Shown: positions 22,130 through 32,398 of the stretch, one piece after another
How positions within the stretch are numbered: position 1 is the first letter of the stretch
How the letters are laid out: every line of letters starts with the position of its first letter
Assembly: GCA_022410635.1 (NCBI GenBank)
Contig: JAJVDF010000138.1
Span: 1,797,589 to 1,861,588, forward strand
Reading direction: 5' to 3'
Origin: Tretioscincus oriximinensis
Taxonomy: Eukaryota; Chordata; Lepidosauria; Squamata; Gymnophthalmidae
Length of the DNA stretch: 64,000 bases
The notes under the pieces: model-generated
What the model was told of the DNA's origin: nothing
Database searches by the model: none
What the model saw: only the letters and a program-made list of their open reading frames with translations
Made by a program: the position numbers and the translations under genes

Positions 22130-22350
22130 GTCTCAAAAGTAGTTGCAAGACCTTCTGGTTCCACACTATTCTTGTCTTCCGGTTACATTTCCTTGTATTC
22201 TCAGCACATGGCATGTCCCATAAGTGATTACTGCAGTTGTTTTACTACAATTCCCAGCATCCTCTGCTAGCCGAAAACCAATGACTTTTACAACTAACCT
22301 TAAAGTTTCATGAGAGCTAACATGTTCCCACTATTTTGTTGCAATCTGGC
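22130..22350 (+). repeat. Dispersed repeat F, copy
   Basis: TTTCCTTGTATTCTC, then GTTTTACTACAATTCCCAGC and CATCCTCTGC, then AATGACTTTTACA and a CATGTTCCCAC block. It is cut short before the 3' half. Confidence 0.65.
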
Positions 22351-22379
22351 TTTGACATGTACACAGTTTTCAGATTCTC

Positions 22380-22423
22380 AAATATACTGCTCAAAACAAT
22401 TAATTGTTTTGAGCAGTATATTT
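22380..22423. repeat. 44-bp perfect palindrome
   Basis: Arms 22380-22401 and 22402-22423 are exact inverse complements with no loop. The arm begins AAATATACTGCTCAAAACAA. The end ATATACTGCTCAAAA is shared with the palindrome at 34926-35010. Confidence 0.95.
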
Positions 22424-22727
22424 TGGAACAAAAATGTGCAGACAGTGTATTATTCCAGAATATCAAAATATTGTAGAATGGGCAAGCAACATTAGCGTGT
22501 ATGGTTACTTAGATATGATTGGTGACTCTATTCACACGTCAGTCTGCCCTTCCTTCTCCCATAGGGTTACGCCATAAAAACCGGGATAGGACTTTGCAAC
22601 TTTACGGATACGGAACAGAGGAATTTTCACCAGGTGCAGGTGAGAAGCATCATTTTATGTGGCAATCCTACTGTCTCAGGAATATTCTAGGTAGAAACAG
22701 TGCATGAGGATATGTTCTTTTNTGAAC

Positions 22728-22803
22728 TGAGCCTTATTCTGGGCTATATCTTGGAACAGGAGCCTTCCATGTGCCGCCTAGTGACTACACTGGCATTTGG
22801 ATG
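22728..22803 (+). repeat. G-repeat half
   Basis: ACTGAGCCTTATTCTGGGCT, then CTTGGAACAGGAG and CCATGTGCC. Compare 19031 and 36298. Confidence 0.4.
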
Positions 22804-22844
22804 ATCAGGTCTTTATTCCAAGCACCACTGACCAGGGAATTGTC

Positions 22845-23032
22845 TCCAGGATTGAGCAATAGGCAGGATTCCTGAAATACCATTTGCAGAGAGTCCAGAA
22901 CAGGTGAGGTTTTTGACTCCTTCTGCTTGAGCTGCCCAAGCGTAACTGATGGGCCACAGTGGGAGATGGAATGCTGGACTAGATGAGCTGTCCATTCAGC
23001 TGGGCGCCTCTTATGTTCATATGACTACATTT
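22845..23032 (+). mobile_element. CR1 3' end, diverged
   Basis: TGTCTCCAGGATTGAGCAAT, AGGATTCCTGAAATACCATT, TGCCCAAGCG and CTGGACTAGATGAGCTG follow the CR1 3' order, with TTATGTTCATATGA at the end. Confidence 0.7.
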
Positions 23033-23285
23033 TCTGATTAATTTTGCCCTGCCTAANAGTTGCTGGGAAGTTGGAAAGGGCAGGCTTGGGAATGTGTGAA
23101 TGAAGGGAGAAAAGGTTGGACATACCCTCCCTCTTATATTGGGAACTCCCTCAGCTGGCTGTAGACTAGGTGCCAGTTGTCAACAATAACAAATGACTGT
23201 GGTGAACTCCATTTTAAAGGTTTGTATTTCTTTTATAAACTTACCAGATATCCTAGAGGGAGGGGGGAAGAGCAGGCCTGGGCAG

Positions 23286-23378
23286 GGGCGTGGCTTCCTG
23301 GTTCCCTGTGTGGGAGGGGGCGTGGCTGGAGGAGCCAGCCAATGGGGCCTCGAATAGCCGGCAGGTCAGCATATAAAA
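23286..23378 (+). promoter_or_regulatory. Pol II promoter module in the LTR
   Basis: GGGGCGTGGC at 23286-23295 and again at 23317-23326 (KLF/CACCC-type), CCAAT at 23339-23343, TATAAAA at 23372-23378. Transcription would start near 23400. Spacing is canonical. Activity is inferred. Confidence 0.7.
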
Positions 23379-23662
23379 GGGGAAGCTGACCAGGGCTAGA
23401 GGCCTTTCTGTCAGGGAGATTTGTGGTGTAGCAAGTGGACAGAAGGCTCTGCTTCTGATCTGCCTCAGAGGGAGCGGGTGGGAGTGTTTGGTGGCCGGGA
23501 GGAGTCAAAGTGGAGGCTTGACTTGGGGCTAAAACAAATAAATAGACATGGTGCCTGAAAACAAAGGTTGCTCTTGCTTGGAGTTTGAGCTTGAGTCAGG
23601 CTTACTTTATAAAAGCCGAAGCTTTATTATTCTTATCTTCTTTCTATTTCTTATTTGTAGAC

Positions 23663-23668
23663 AATAAA
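23663..23668 (+). terminator. Poly(A) signal of the LTR
   Basis: AATAAA followed by a T-rich stretch (23671-23720). It is positioned as an R-region signal. Confidence 0.6.
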
Positions 23669-23928
23669 CTTGTTATTGGTTTCAATTCAAATATCTCTTT
23701 CTTTCTTTTGTTTCTGTAACAACACTAAATAAGCAGTTACTGGTGGGGGCTGGGAATAAAGCCCCATCACTGAGGTAAACGCAGAGGCCCTGGGTAGGCC
23801 TGAGGAGATGACTATTGCTCCAAGCAGTCGTGGGTGCTGGATTGGCCCACAGGGGGGATATTGTGGCAGCCCTAGCTGGGAGGGTTATCTAATCGTGGGG
23901 CCCTCAAAGTAGGGGTCGCCACAATGAC

Positions 23929-26391
23929 CAGCTTCCATGGGAAACAGTTATATTCCTGCCTGCTTTTCTACACCCTTTTTTTCATGATAACAAGCACTTA
24001 TTTAAAAGCTTGGATGCCTAGCAGCTTCATGAAATAGCAACAGCAATGCAAATGTGAAGAAAGTGAGACAGGAGTTGTTGTTGTGCTGGTGACAAAGTCT
24101 GCTGGGAAGTGTAGTCCTAGCAGCAGGCAGCCTCTTCTGCCCAGCATGCCCCACTGCTATCCCTGGGTGGGAGAATGCTTTCTCAGCCAATCGGTGCTCA
24201 GTCCTGCCCATGGAAATAACTTTGCTGCTAACAGGAAGTTGTCTGGGGGAATCCATCTATTGGTCAGGAGGCAGGTTCCAGCCCTCCTTTTCCTTCCTGA
24301 GAAGTGGGTTTTTCAACCCACAAATACCCTCTTTCCTGGCTGCGTTTTGATTGGAAAATTCAGTTTGGGGTGGAAGTGGGGTGGGGGAGAAAAGAAACAG
24401 GATTTAATTTTAATTCTGTCTCCTTTCCTGGACTATTTCCTTCAATGGGACTGGGGTCATATAGCCTTTATAACTCTTTTAAAAACATCAACATATGGAT
24501 GTGCAAGAAGCAGTCTCTCTCTCTCTTTAAAATGTAATCAGTTCCAACAACCACTTAGAGCCAGATCAACTAATGGAAACAACCACCCAAGAGATAAAAG
24601 AATCCTGTTTGCCCTCTTACTGAGTATTGTTCCTTGTGGCCTGAGTGAATGCAAAGTTCAGTGCTAGCAAACACTTACTGTCCATTAGAGAGCCCAGATA
24701 ATAATTCCTCCCACAGAACAAATGCTTAAATGTTGGATCTGTGTCTCCCATTAATGCTAATGTTGTGTCTCTTCTGAATACGATACTACTATTCTTCTTC
24801 CTGGCAAATAAGTATAGAGTCTTTATTCCAACCCTTCTCTCCTTAAAAAAGTAAAATAAGATTCAGATCTTTTGTGGGGGGAAATGTTTGCTTGAAATTA
24901 ATCACGTTGCTTTTTGAATTGTTAAGAATATTGTGACTTTATCCTGGTGCATTCAGGCATGATTTTTTTTTAACACTATAATGTTGTAGTTGTGAGGGAT
25001 TTGCTTCATGTGATTATGGGAATCCAGCAGTTGTAGTTCTAGAATGGTCCATTATTACACTTGTCCCTGCCAATAATTTTATAGATGTTTCTTTAGAGAT
25101 CTGTTTCAACACATACTTTTAATCCATCTTCAATCTGAAGACCTAGATTAAATCAGGAATTTTTTTTGCTTGTTTACGCCAGTTCTTCAAGACTGAAGAG
25201 GGAATAAAAATACATGTTGGGTTTTCTAGTTGAAACCCATTGGTACATGTTTCCTGCCAGATAAGAAGTTTAGAGCCTACCAAGCAGCATATTTCCTGTG
25301 AGAGTACGGAAATGTTGATATTATAGCTTATCTGTATTAATGAATGTGTGTAGTTATTCAGTTCAGATACTCTAATGCTAAGATGCTTGTACACTTTTTA
25401 ATGCTGTGATGTCTTCATGCAATGAAGATGCTTGATGTGTGAGATGATCACTTTATGCTGAAGTGTCCAATACATTCTTTGCTTTTTCTATTTTTATGGA
25501 CTGTGTAAATAAAGCTAAAAGACTTCCTGGTAGAATGATACCAAATGTGTGGTTTATTTTTTCTTCTATCATCAGCCTGTGCTTCAGAGCACTGAATGCT
25601 GCATATGTCTTTTGCTAGATTTGGGTCGGAACCAAATCCCAACAGGAACAGGTCCTAAGTCCGTATGATAACTTCATTTTCTGAAAATAATGAAAATCTT
25701 TTCAAGTTTAATACAGTTCTTAAGATCAGCTTACTTTAGGAACTCAAGTTCCAATGGACAGAAAAAATATGTGTATTGGGTATTAAATAATCAAGATCAT
25801 GTGTACTGGCTATTAATAATACTATATTATAGAACTATAAATTATAGTAGCCCATTGTTATTGTTGAAGGGTGGATAGATAGAACATTATGGACTAAAAT
25901 AAATGGTATTATTCTATTGCAGATCAATTCATAACTTATTTTGTAAATGAAAGAATTGTGAGGGAATGAAAATGATTAGTCATATTCTAGGTAAACTATG
26001 ATTCAGTATAGTAGGACGATGCAATCTACGTGCAAGACAGAGATGATGCAATTGACATCTCACAATTTGTGACCTTCAGCATGATTAGTTACAAGTATGT
26101 ATATATAATATAGTAACTTAGTAATTTCTTGCTGATGTTGATGCTGTTGGACATTCTAAACTTGAATAAAGACCTTCCTGTGGAGTGAATATTCTGCTGT
26201 GCTGTGTGCTTCCTGCCATTTCTTTTAGCTATGCTATCACTCTGAATTTATATGACAACAAGAACTAATATACTGAATGTTAACCAATGAATGGGCAAAT
26301 GGTATAAGTTAATTATTTGATTCCAAATTAATGGTACTGTGAGTTTAGAGATTAGTAATTTTTTGAAATGGGTCCTTCATTAACAATGCAC
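23929..26391. other. Mostly unique sequence; foldback E at 25104-25195
   Basis: Contains GCTGGGAAGTGTAGTCC at 24101 (ZNF143-like), CAGCCAATCGG near 24184, and a 194-codon frame (24083-24667) with no recognised domain. The E foldback reads TTAATCCATCTTCAATCTG against TTCTTCAAGACTGAAGA. The rest is AT-rich and unrecognised. Confidence 0.4.
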
Positions 26392-26576
26392 ATCATCATC
26401 ATCATCATTATTTTTTACACCAATTGTTGCTTTCTCCAAAATAGACACCCTGTGAAGTAGGTGGGGTTGGGAGAGTTTTTAAATACCTGTAATTGACCTA
26501 AGATCACCCAGCTGACTTCATCGAGGATCAAACCAAGAAACTGGCAGATAAGAGTCCCAAATTCTAACCAATCTCT
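26392..26576 (-). mobile_element. SINE-B copy with ATC-repeat tail
   Basis: Reverse strand: an ATC run, then TTGCTTTCTCCAAAATAGAC, ACCCTGTGAAGTAGGTGGGG, GATCACCCAGCTGACTTCAT, and a degenerate head. Confidence 0.7.
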
Positions 26577-27584
26577 GGTCTGGTCTGGAGAAGGTGGGCT
26601 AGAGTAGGTTCTGGGGTAAAATATTTGTAAAATCAAAACAAAATCATTAATAAAAATTAATTTAAAATATTTAAATAAAAGTATCTTTAGAAAGCCATAA
26701 AAACACATGTCCTAGAGGGACATTTTGGCATACAAGCCTTGCTGAGTCAAGTACATACAGTAAGGAGATCTTTTTACAATGNTTTCAGCTGATCTTCCAT
26801 TCTGAGTTCCTGAGCTAGTCTCTTCTGGCATTGGGCCATTAGTTTAGCAAACCACTCTGCACCAGAATGCTTTATAGTCCTTGCAGGTAGTTTGGGGACG
26901 GATAAATTATCCTATAATAGACAGGTGGTTTAAGAACACAGAGATGACTAGAAAAATTGTAATAACATTTCATGGAGGGATAATGGTTTCCCCCGCATTA
27001 CTGTAATTTGAAGATACCTAGTGTGGCTTTATGGATGGCTGTACAAATTATATCACAGCTGATTAATTATTCTTTTTATTGCTCTCAAATTCGGTTTAAA
27101 GTCAGAATGTATGCTGTCGAATAGCTTCCTCGAGAAACTAGCATATTCTCTGTCATCTCTTAAATATAATTTGAACAGCTGTTGGTGAGGGGAAGAAGAA
27201 CCGTCAGATAATGAAAAACTCTCATTCTTGAAGGAGGCCGGGATGTGAAGACATGCCTTATTGTCTATGATAAATATTTTAGAAATCTGAATTTCCTAAA
27301 GTATTAGGGCAGAGAAGTAGTTTTTTTCAGCAAAAGAGCTTGCATGGGCCATTTCTGACTCTGTTGTTTTTTTTTGTCTCCTCCTCCACATTATTTAAAT
27401 GAACTTTGGCTCTGGTCTTTTATGATGCAAATTGAACGGGGGTTATGTATAAAGTCAATCCATTGTAGCACATCTACATAATGATTTGCCTTTTTAAGAC
27501 AGGCAATAAAAGTTAAATAGCTTTTGAATTTCTATTATGAGAGGGTCCCTCTTTTATTTAACTCAAAAAACTGGAAAAAAGGGT
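26577..27584. other. Apparently unique sequence
   Basis: No repeat is recognised, particularly over 26930-27310. A candidate conserved non-coding segment, which is inference only. Confidence 0.35.
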
Positions 27585-27625
27585 TGGAAGAGAGAGAAAG
27601 AGAGAAAGAGAAAGAAAGAGAGAGA
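27585..27625 (+). repeat. GA microsatellite
   Basis: GAGAGA/GAAAGA units. Confidence 0.85.
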
Positions 27626-27799
27626 TAACATGGAATTGTTAAAAACCATTGTGTTAGCAGCATCACAAGTGCAAAGCCACTGGTATTTTGCCTGACTTCT
27701 TCAATGCTTGTGATCTAAAACTTTTTCATCTTCGTTGTATGTTACTATGCCATGTTTTGTTTCGCTACTTATTTTAAATCTGGACAAATTTGTTCATGA

Positions 27800-28195
27800 T
27801 TCTGCTTTACCTACCTTCAATTTTCCACGCAGTTTCCTTGTTGCATTTCCTTGTATTCTCATGATATCACATGTCCTGTAACTCATCGCTGCACTTATTT
27901 TACTACAATTCCCAGCATTTTCTGTGAGCCGAGATCCAATGAACTTTTATATCTAGCCTCGAAGTCTCACGATATTTATCATTTACCTACAATGGAAAGC
28001 CCCATGGAAGGTATTTTTCCAGATTTTAGAGAAGTCCTCTATGTATTGGACAAACAGCGGAGACTGGAAAATCTGAGGCCATGGGGTTTTTAGTGAGTGN
28101 ATATTGAACCTTCATGAACTTGTGGGGCGAATTCAGCCTGATGTAACTACCATCTCTGTAAAAATTCTTCATGGGGATGCAGCCTTAATTAAAAC
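27800..28195 (+). repeat. Dispersed repeat F, near full length
   Basis: Order: CACGCAGTTTCC, TTTCCTTGTATTCTCATGAT, TTTTACTACAATTCCCAGC, CAATGAACTTTTATATCTAG, GGGTTTTTAGTGAGTG, GAACCTTCATGAACTTGTGG, CTGATGTAACTACC, ending GGGATGCAGCCTTA. The end resembles the GGCTG-type terminus of repeat H read in reverse. No coding capacity is seen. Confidence 0.7.
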
Positions 28196-28827
28196 CTAAG
28201 TACAGTAAATCATGGCTAGTTTGAACTTGGGCTTAAAAGAACAATTCGAATTCACTCTGTGGTCAATTATTTAGCTGTATTTCTCTAAACCCAAGATGAC
28301 ATTTCATTCTGGTAAAAGTCATGAAAATGTTCTGTTTCATTGGGTCCCTCTGCTGTAGTCTCCAGTTTGTAACCATGAGGATGTGTAGGAGAGGTTGGCA
28401 TTCTGACTGGAAACCTGTGCAATACCTTTTGATTCAGGGCAGATAAAAAAGCAGCTGAAGTGGAGCAGTGAACGATTTTTGGTTGAAAATTTGATGCTCC
28501 CTGGGAAAGTGTGGTGCAGATACCATGGAGGTATATGTAGTTCGTTCTTACCATGTAAAGCCCTCACAAGAAGCTCAGCATGAGCAAATGCTCTTCCATT
28601 TATGGTTTCAATTCTGAAGGAATGAATATTAATGGCTAGTTAATGGCATGAATAACCATGTTTAGCTGTAAGGATCACTATCTGTAGTTAGATAAAGGCC
28701 TAAGTAACCATGGTTAGCTGGAGGTTCATTACCATCTATCCCACTGGTTGGTCACTATTAGAACATTTGCCCCCCGCACCCCCAATATCTACTCCCTATT
28801 TACATCCTTTCAGTTTCATCCCACTTA
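28196..28827. other. Unannotated stretch
   Basis: No recognised gene or repeat. Confidence 0.4.
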
Positions 28828-29331
28828 GGGTTGCCATATTTTGGCAGCCCAAAACCGGGACGGGATGGGTGGGGGTACACGCATGCATGTGCACACATGT
28901 GCTCACACACACACACACACACATGCGTGCATGCATACATACACATGGACGCATGCACACAGACGCTTGTGGTAATACAGGCAGAGGAGAGCTGCACAAA
29001 AGCTCTGTTCTCCTGTCAAAAACCCAAGCGTTTTTCCTCTGCTGGAGGCGAGTTGGCACGCGTTGCCTGACAGCAGGCACAAAACCCCGCCTCCAACAGA
29101 GGATCAGCTACGGCACGCTCCGAGGTTCCTTCCAGGACCCTGGAAAGCATTGCTCGGGCTGCAGCCGTCAGCCCTGGCAGCTCCTTTGCCTTTAAAATCC
29201 TGGATTTTTATATTCCCTGACGCAGCATTGGGGAATGTAAAAATCCGGCATTTTCTCTTAAAACCTGGAGGGGACTATATTTTAGTTCTCAAAGCCGGGA
29301 TTGTCCCGCCCTCCTGGGACATATGGCAACC
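28828..29331. mobile_element. Short DNA transposon with GGGTTGCCAT ends, copy 2
   Basis: 504 bp. Starts GGGTTGCCATAT and ends ATATGGCAACC, flanked by TTA (28825-28827 and 29332-29334). A CA-rich microsatellite (28890-28960) accounts for part of its extra length over copy 1. Both ends carry CCGGGA motifs in inverted arrangement. Non-coding. Confidence 0.7.
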
Positions 29332-29334
29332 TTA

Positions 29335-29820
29335 ATCCCACTGTTTCTAACCCTTCTATGTGCTGATTCTTCTGTTGATGCTTTTGTTCTATGACAGTCC
29401 TTCAGATGTATGTAGATAGTTATAGATATTTGTAGACAGCTATCATTCAGCTAAACTGGAAGAAAAAGGAGATGAAAATCCAGAAGTAGCATTGCTTTCT
29501 GAGCATGTTATTGATTCAAGGTTGGTTCTCTGAAAACTGCAGCATGATTAGCCACCCTTTGAACCCATCAGGTTATACCAATTTCACTTACTTACAGCTG
29601 GTGAACTGGAACCAGCAAAACAAGTTTTTGTGAATCTGTTCAGAGGCGGAGGTGATGCTCAAATCATACTCTTTGGATCAGCACAATACAACTTCACCAC
29701 TTGTACTTTCTGAGCAATCCCTGATTTCATTTGTGACAGAATGTGGCTTTAATGGACTTTCATACACAAATGCCTTGAGATCACAAATTCCTGATTTGTC
29801 ACCTACAGTCACCTTCCAGG
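29335..29820. other. Unannotated stretch
   Basis: No recognised gene or repeat. Confidence 0.4.
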
Positions 29821-29823
29821 GTA

Positions 29824-30609
29824 GTGAAAACTGAAAATGATTGTAAGGCACTCCAGAGTGATTTATTGAAATTGGGTGAGTGGGCATCAAAGTGGCAAAT
29901 GCTCTTCAACTTAAGCAAGTGCAAGGTCATGCATATTGGGGCAAAGAACCCAAAATACTCCTACCACCTGATGGGAACCAAGCTTTCTGTGACCGAGCAA
30001 GAAAAGGATCTTGGGGTGTTAGTGGACAATTCAATGAAAATGTCAACCCAGTGTGCAGCAGCTACAAAAAAGGCAAATTCCATGTTGGGGATAATTAGGA
30101 AAGGAATCGAAAATAAGTCAGCAAATGTTGTTTTGCCTCTTTATAAATCTGTGGTGAGGCCACATTTGGAATACTGTGTTCAATTCTGGTCACCACATCT
30201 CAAGAGGGATATTTTGGAACTAGAGAAGGTGCAGAAAAGGGCAACAAAAATGATCAAGGGTCTGGAGCACCTCCCTTACGAAGCAAGGCTGCAACGTCTG
30301 GGCCTCTTCAGCCTTGAAAGGAGACGTTTGAGGGGTGATCTGATTGAAGTGTACAAAATCATGCATGGGATCGACAGGGTGAATAGAGAAAAAATGTTTT
30401 CTCTATCACACAACACAAGGACCAGAGGGCACTCCTTAAAACTGTTGGGTAGAAAAGTGAGAACAGACAAAGGGAAGTATTTTTTCACCCAGAGGGTCAT
30501 CGGCCTGTGGAATTTACTTCCTGAAGAGGTAGTGGTAGCTAACAGCTTGGATAGTTTCAAGACAGGACTAGACAGGTTTATGGACACTAAGGGTATAAAT
30601 GGATACTAA
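29824..30609 (+). CDS. CR1 reverse transcriptase, C-terminal fragment
   Basis: 261 codons, opening on a GTG at the truncation point. The real start is missing. The protein is the end of a non-LTR retrotransposon polymerase: after the catalytic core it shows LLKLGEWASKWQMLFNLSKC (residues about 15-34), then KDLGVLVD, VVRPHLEYCVQFWSP, VQKRATKMIKGLEHLPYEAR, RRRLRGDLIEVYKIMHG, RTRGHSLKL and FFTQRVIGLWNLLPEEVV. The endonuclease, the catalytic YADD box and the first part of the RT are absent, so it cannot be active. No frameshift or stop interrupts what remains. It is a remnant of an element, not a host gene. Confidence 0.85.
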   Translation: MKTENDCKALQSDLLKLGEWASKWQMLFNLSKCKVMHIGAKNPKYSYHLMGTKLSVTEQEKDLGVLVDNSMKMSTQCAAATKKANSMLGIIRKGIENKSANVVLPLYKSVVRPHLEYCVQFWSPHLKRDILELEKVQKRATKMIKGLEHLPYEARLQRLGLFSLERRRLRGDLIEVYKIMHGIDRVNREKMFSLSHNTRTRGHSLKLLGRKVRTDKGKYFFTQRVIGLWNLLPEEVVVANSLDSFKTGLDRFMDTKGINGY

Positions 30610-30830
30610 GATAGTTGTCTGGATGTAGCCTCCGGGATGGAGCAACAGGCAGGACTTTTGAAATACCATTTGCAGGGAGTCACGAACAGGAGCAGCATAT
30701 TTTGCTTTCCTCTGTTCGGACTGCCCAGGTGCATCTGGTGGGCCTTTGTGTGACACAGAATGCTGGACTCGATGGGCTGTGGCCTGATCCAGTATGGCTC
30801 TTCTTATGTTCTTATGTTCTTATGTCTACC
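29824..30830 (+). mobile_element. CR1 LINE, 5'-truncated, best copy in window
   Basis: Spans the C-terminal reverse-transcriptase region, the 3' untranslated part (TGGATGTAGCCTCCGGGATG, TTTGCAGGGAGTCACGAAC, CTCTGTTCGGACTGCCCAG) and a terminal TTCTTATG repeat. Such 8-mer 3' ends and 5' truncation are normal for CR1-type retrotransposition. Partial copies elsewhere: 2693, 9062, 15168, 19097, 22845, 47664, 50041, 58062 and 62285. It is the only one with a long open frame, so it is among the younger copies. Confidence 0.9.
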
Positions 30831-30871
30831 AGTAGTGTGGTAGGGGAGATGTGAGATTGCAGGTTTTGAAA

Positions 30872-31085
30872 GCCAAGCTGGTGTAGTGATTAGAGTGACA
30901 GATTCTTTTCTAGAAGTTTCCTGGTTCAATTCTGCACTCCTCCTAGTTAAAGTTCTTCAGAGCTCTCTCAGCCCCACCTGCTTCACAAGGTGTCTGTTGT
31001 GAAGAGAAGGTCAGAAGGTTATGGAAGCTGCTTTGATTCCCTTTGGGTTGAGAAAAGCAGTGTATAAAAACTCAACTCAAGACTG
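30872..31085 (+). mobile_element. SINE-B copy with SINE-A-like tail
   Basis: Head AAGCTGGTGTAGTGATTAGA, box B-like CTGGTTCAATTCTGC, CACAAGGTGTCTGTTGTGAA. The 3' end then reads GCTGCTTTGATTCCC and AAAAGCAGTGTATAAAAAC, like the SINE-A tail rather than the CCGCCCTGAGACC tail of 59182-59454. Copies at 47305, 53058 and 55230 also carry this tail. Confidence 0.8.
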
Positions 31086-31089
31086 CAAT

Positions 31090-31424
31090 ATTCCCAGTAT
31101 ATTCCTTTGTATTCTTGTCACATGACACTTCCTTAAGCCATTGCTGCCCATGTTTTACTACAATTTCCAGCATCTGCTGGAAGCTGAGANTCAATGAACT
31201 TTTACATCTAGCCTTAAGTCTCAAAGACATCTGCCATGTTCCCACTATGGCATTTCATACAAAGGCATTTACAATCCATTTACATAGCAGCCCACTATGA
31301 AATCTGAAAAAAAAAGCATTTCTGGAAAATCCAGGGCAATGGTGCTTTTTTCTGAGTGCTTTGCTGTTTGTTACCATGTTGGGTGGAGTTTTCATGATGT
31401 AAGTATCATCACAGTAGGAAAACC
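31090..31424 (+). repeat. Dispersed repeat F, near full length
   Basis: TTCCTTTGTATTCTTGTCAC, GTTTTACTACAATTTCCAGC, CAATGAACTTTTACATCTAG, TTACCATGTTGGGTGGAG and TCATGATGTAAGTATCATC. It ends next to a GT repeat. Confidence 0.7.

Positions 31425-31456
<32 letters not shown>
31425..31456 (+). repeat. GT microsatellite
   Basis: About 16 GT dinucleotides. Confidence 0.95.
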
Positions 31457-31458
<2 letters not shown>

Positions 31459-31633
31459 CAACCATAGACCTTTTCTGTACTTTGGCAGCCTCCGGAGACC
31501 AGAGTCCTGGGTAGGAAATGGACTAAAACTAATTCCTTTTACCTGGCCTTTGGCTGAAGAAATGTCATTTTTGTCTCTACTTTTAGATATTGTTTTTCAC
31601 TGTTTTTAATTTGTTAATTTTTTATTGATGTTT

Positions 31634-32398
31634 TGTTGGGATTAGCCATGTAGGCACATATTAATTGGCATTAATATTATGATATAAAATATACTTGGAT
31701 TGACCTCTGCTAGCCAAAGTGAGGCCTGTAGGGAAATTTTGGAAAAAATCTCTGGTCAACCCAGCCCAGGAGTAAACAGGAACAGCCAATTCACCTTTTC
31801 CTGACGTAAGGGCATATCTTGCTCAAGAAACCTTGCCAGACTGAATGGATTAATGACACCCATTGTGGCAAAGGANCTATCTTTGTTTGACCAAGCTGTG
31901 CACCTGGGCTGAAACCATCAGCCTGATAGTGGCCTGGAGGTAAACCATTTAAGACCATTAAGACCATTTCTCCTGTGTGTGAGTCATTGGGTTCCTGTAA
32001 TTAGAATAATAGCAAAGGCAAACAATGGCTAAAGAGGGTCCATCCTGTACCTCACCACCATACCATATTTGGCATTTCCTGACCAGGCTGCACCTCCTTG
32101 GGAGGAGAGAACCACGTCACACAGGTGTCACAACCTGGGTCCGCCCTGACCCACATGTGCTGTACCTACCCCTTTTTGGACGTCATAATCTTTGATACAC
32201 GCCTTCTGATTTGAGTCAATAAAAGCCATTACACAAGGCAGCTCTGGAGGACTCCATGACCTGTGGACCTCCTGAAATTGCTTCCTGATCCAAGTTGTGT
32301 TTCTCGTGTGATTCCTGTACACGTGTCTATCTACTTTGGACCAAGCTGCCTTAGATATCCGTAAGGCATCTAATAACGTGGAAAGCGAACCCCCGTTA
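31634..32398 (+). mobile_element. Solo LTR family 1, copy 1
   Basis: About 765 bp from TGTTGGGATTAGCC to GAACCCCCGTTA, flanked by ATGTTT on both sides (31628-31633, 32399-32404). Poly(A) signal AATAAA at 32219-32224. Two other copies: 45937-46673 in reverse and 55770-56520. There is no internal gag-pol DNA. The end is TA rather than the usual CA in all three copies. Confidence 0.8.
32219..32224 (+). terminator. Poly(A) signal in LTR copy 1
   Basis: AATAAA, conserved at the same place in the other two copies (56339-56344; TTTATT at 46083-46088). Confidence 0.6.

Larger units (their letters stand above)
23198..23923 (+). mobile_element. Solo LTR with promoter and poly(A) signals
   Basis: 726 bp from TGTGGTGAAC to GGGTCGCCACA, with short imperfect inverted ends (TGTGG/CCACA). 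It is flanked on both sides by ATGAC (23193-23197, 23924-23928), a 5-bp target duplication. Inside, in order: two GGGGCGTGGC boxes, CCAAT, TATAAAA, then AATAAA 291 bp downstream of the TATA box. This order fits a retroviral-type U3-R-U5. No internal coding region flanks it, so a solo LTR left by recombination is the simplest reading. The family is not identified and no second copy is seen here. A cellular promoter is the alternative, but the target duplication favours an LTR. Confidence 0.8.

Noticed and set aside
23198..23923. CpG-island promoter of a host gene
   Set aside because: The 5-bp duplication and TG...CA-type ends fit an LTR, and no exon-like frame follows.
24083..24667. 194-codon frame as a host gene
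   Set aside because: No recognised domain. Its length is near chance expectation, and it overlaps CT-rich sequence.
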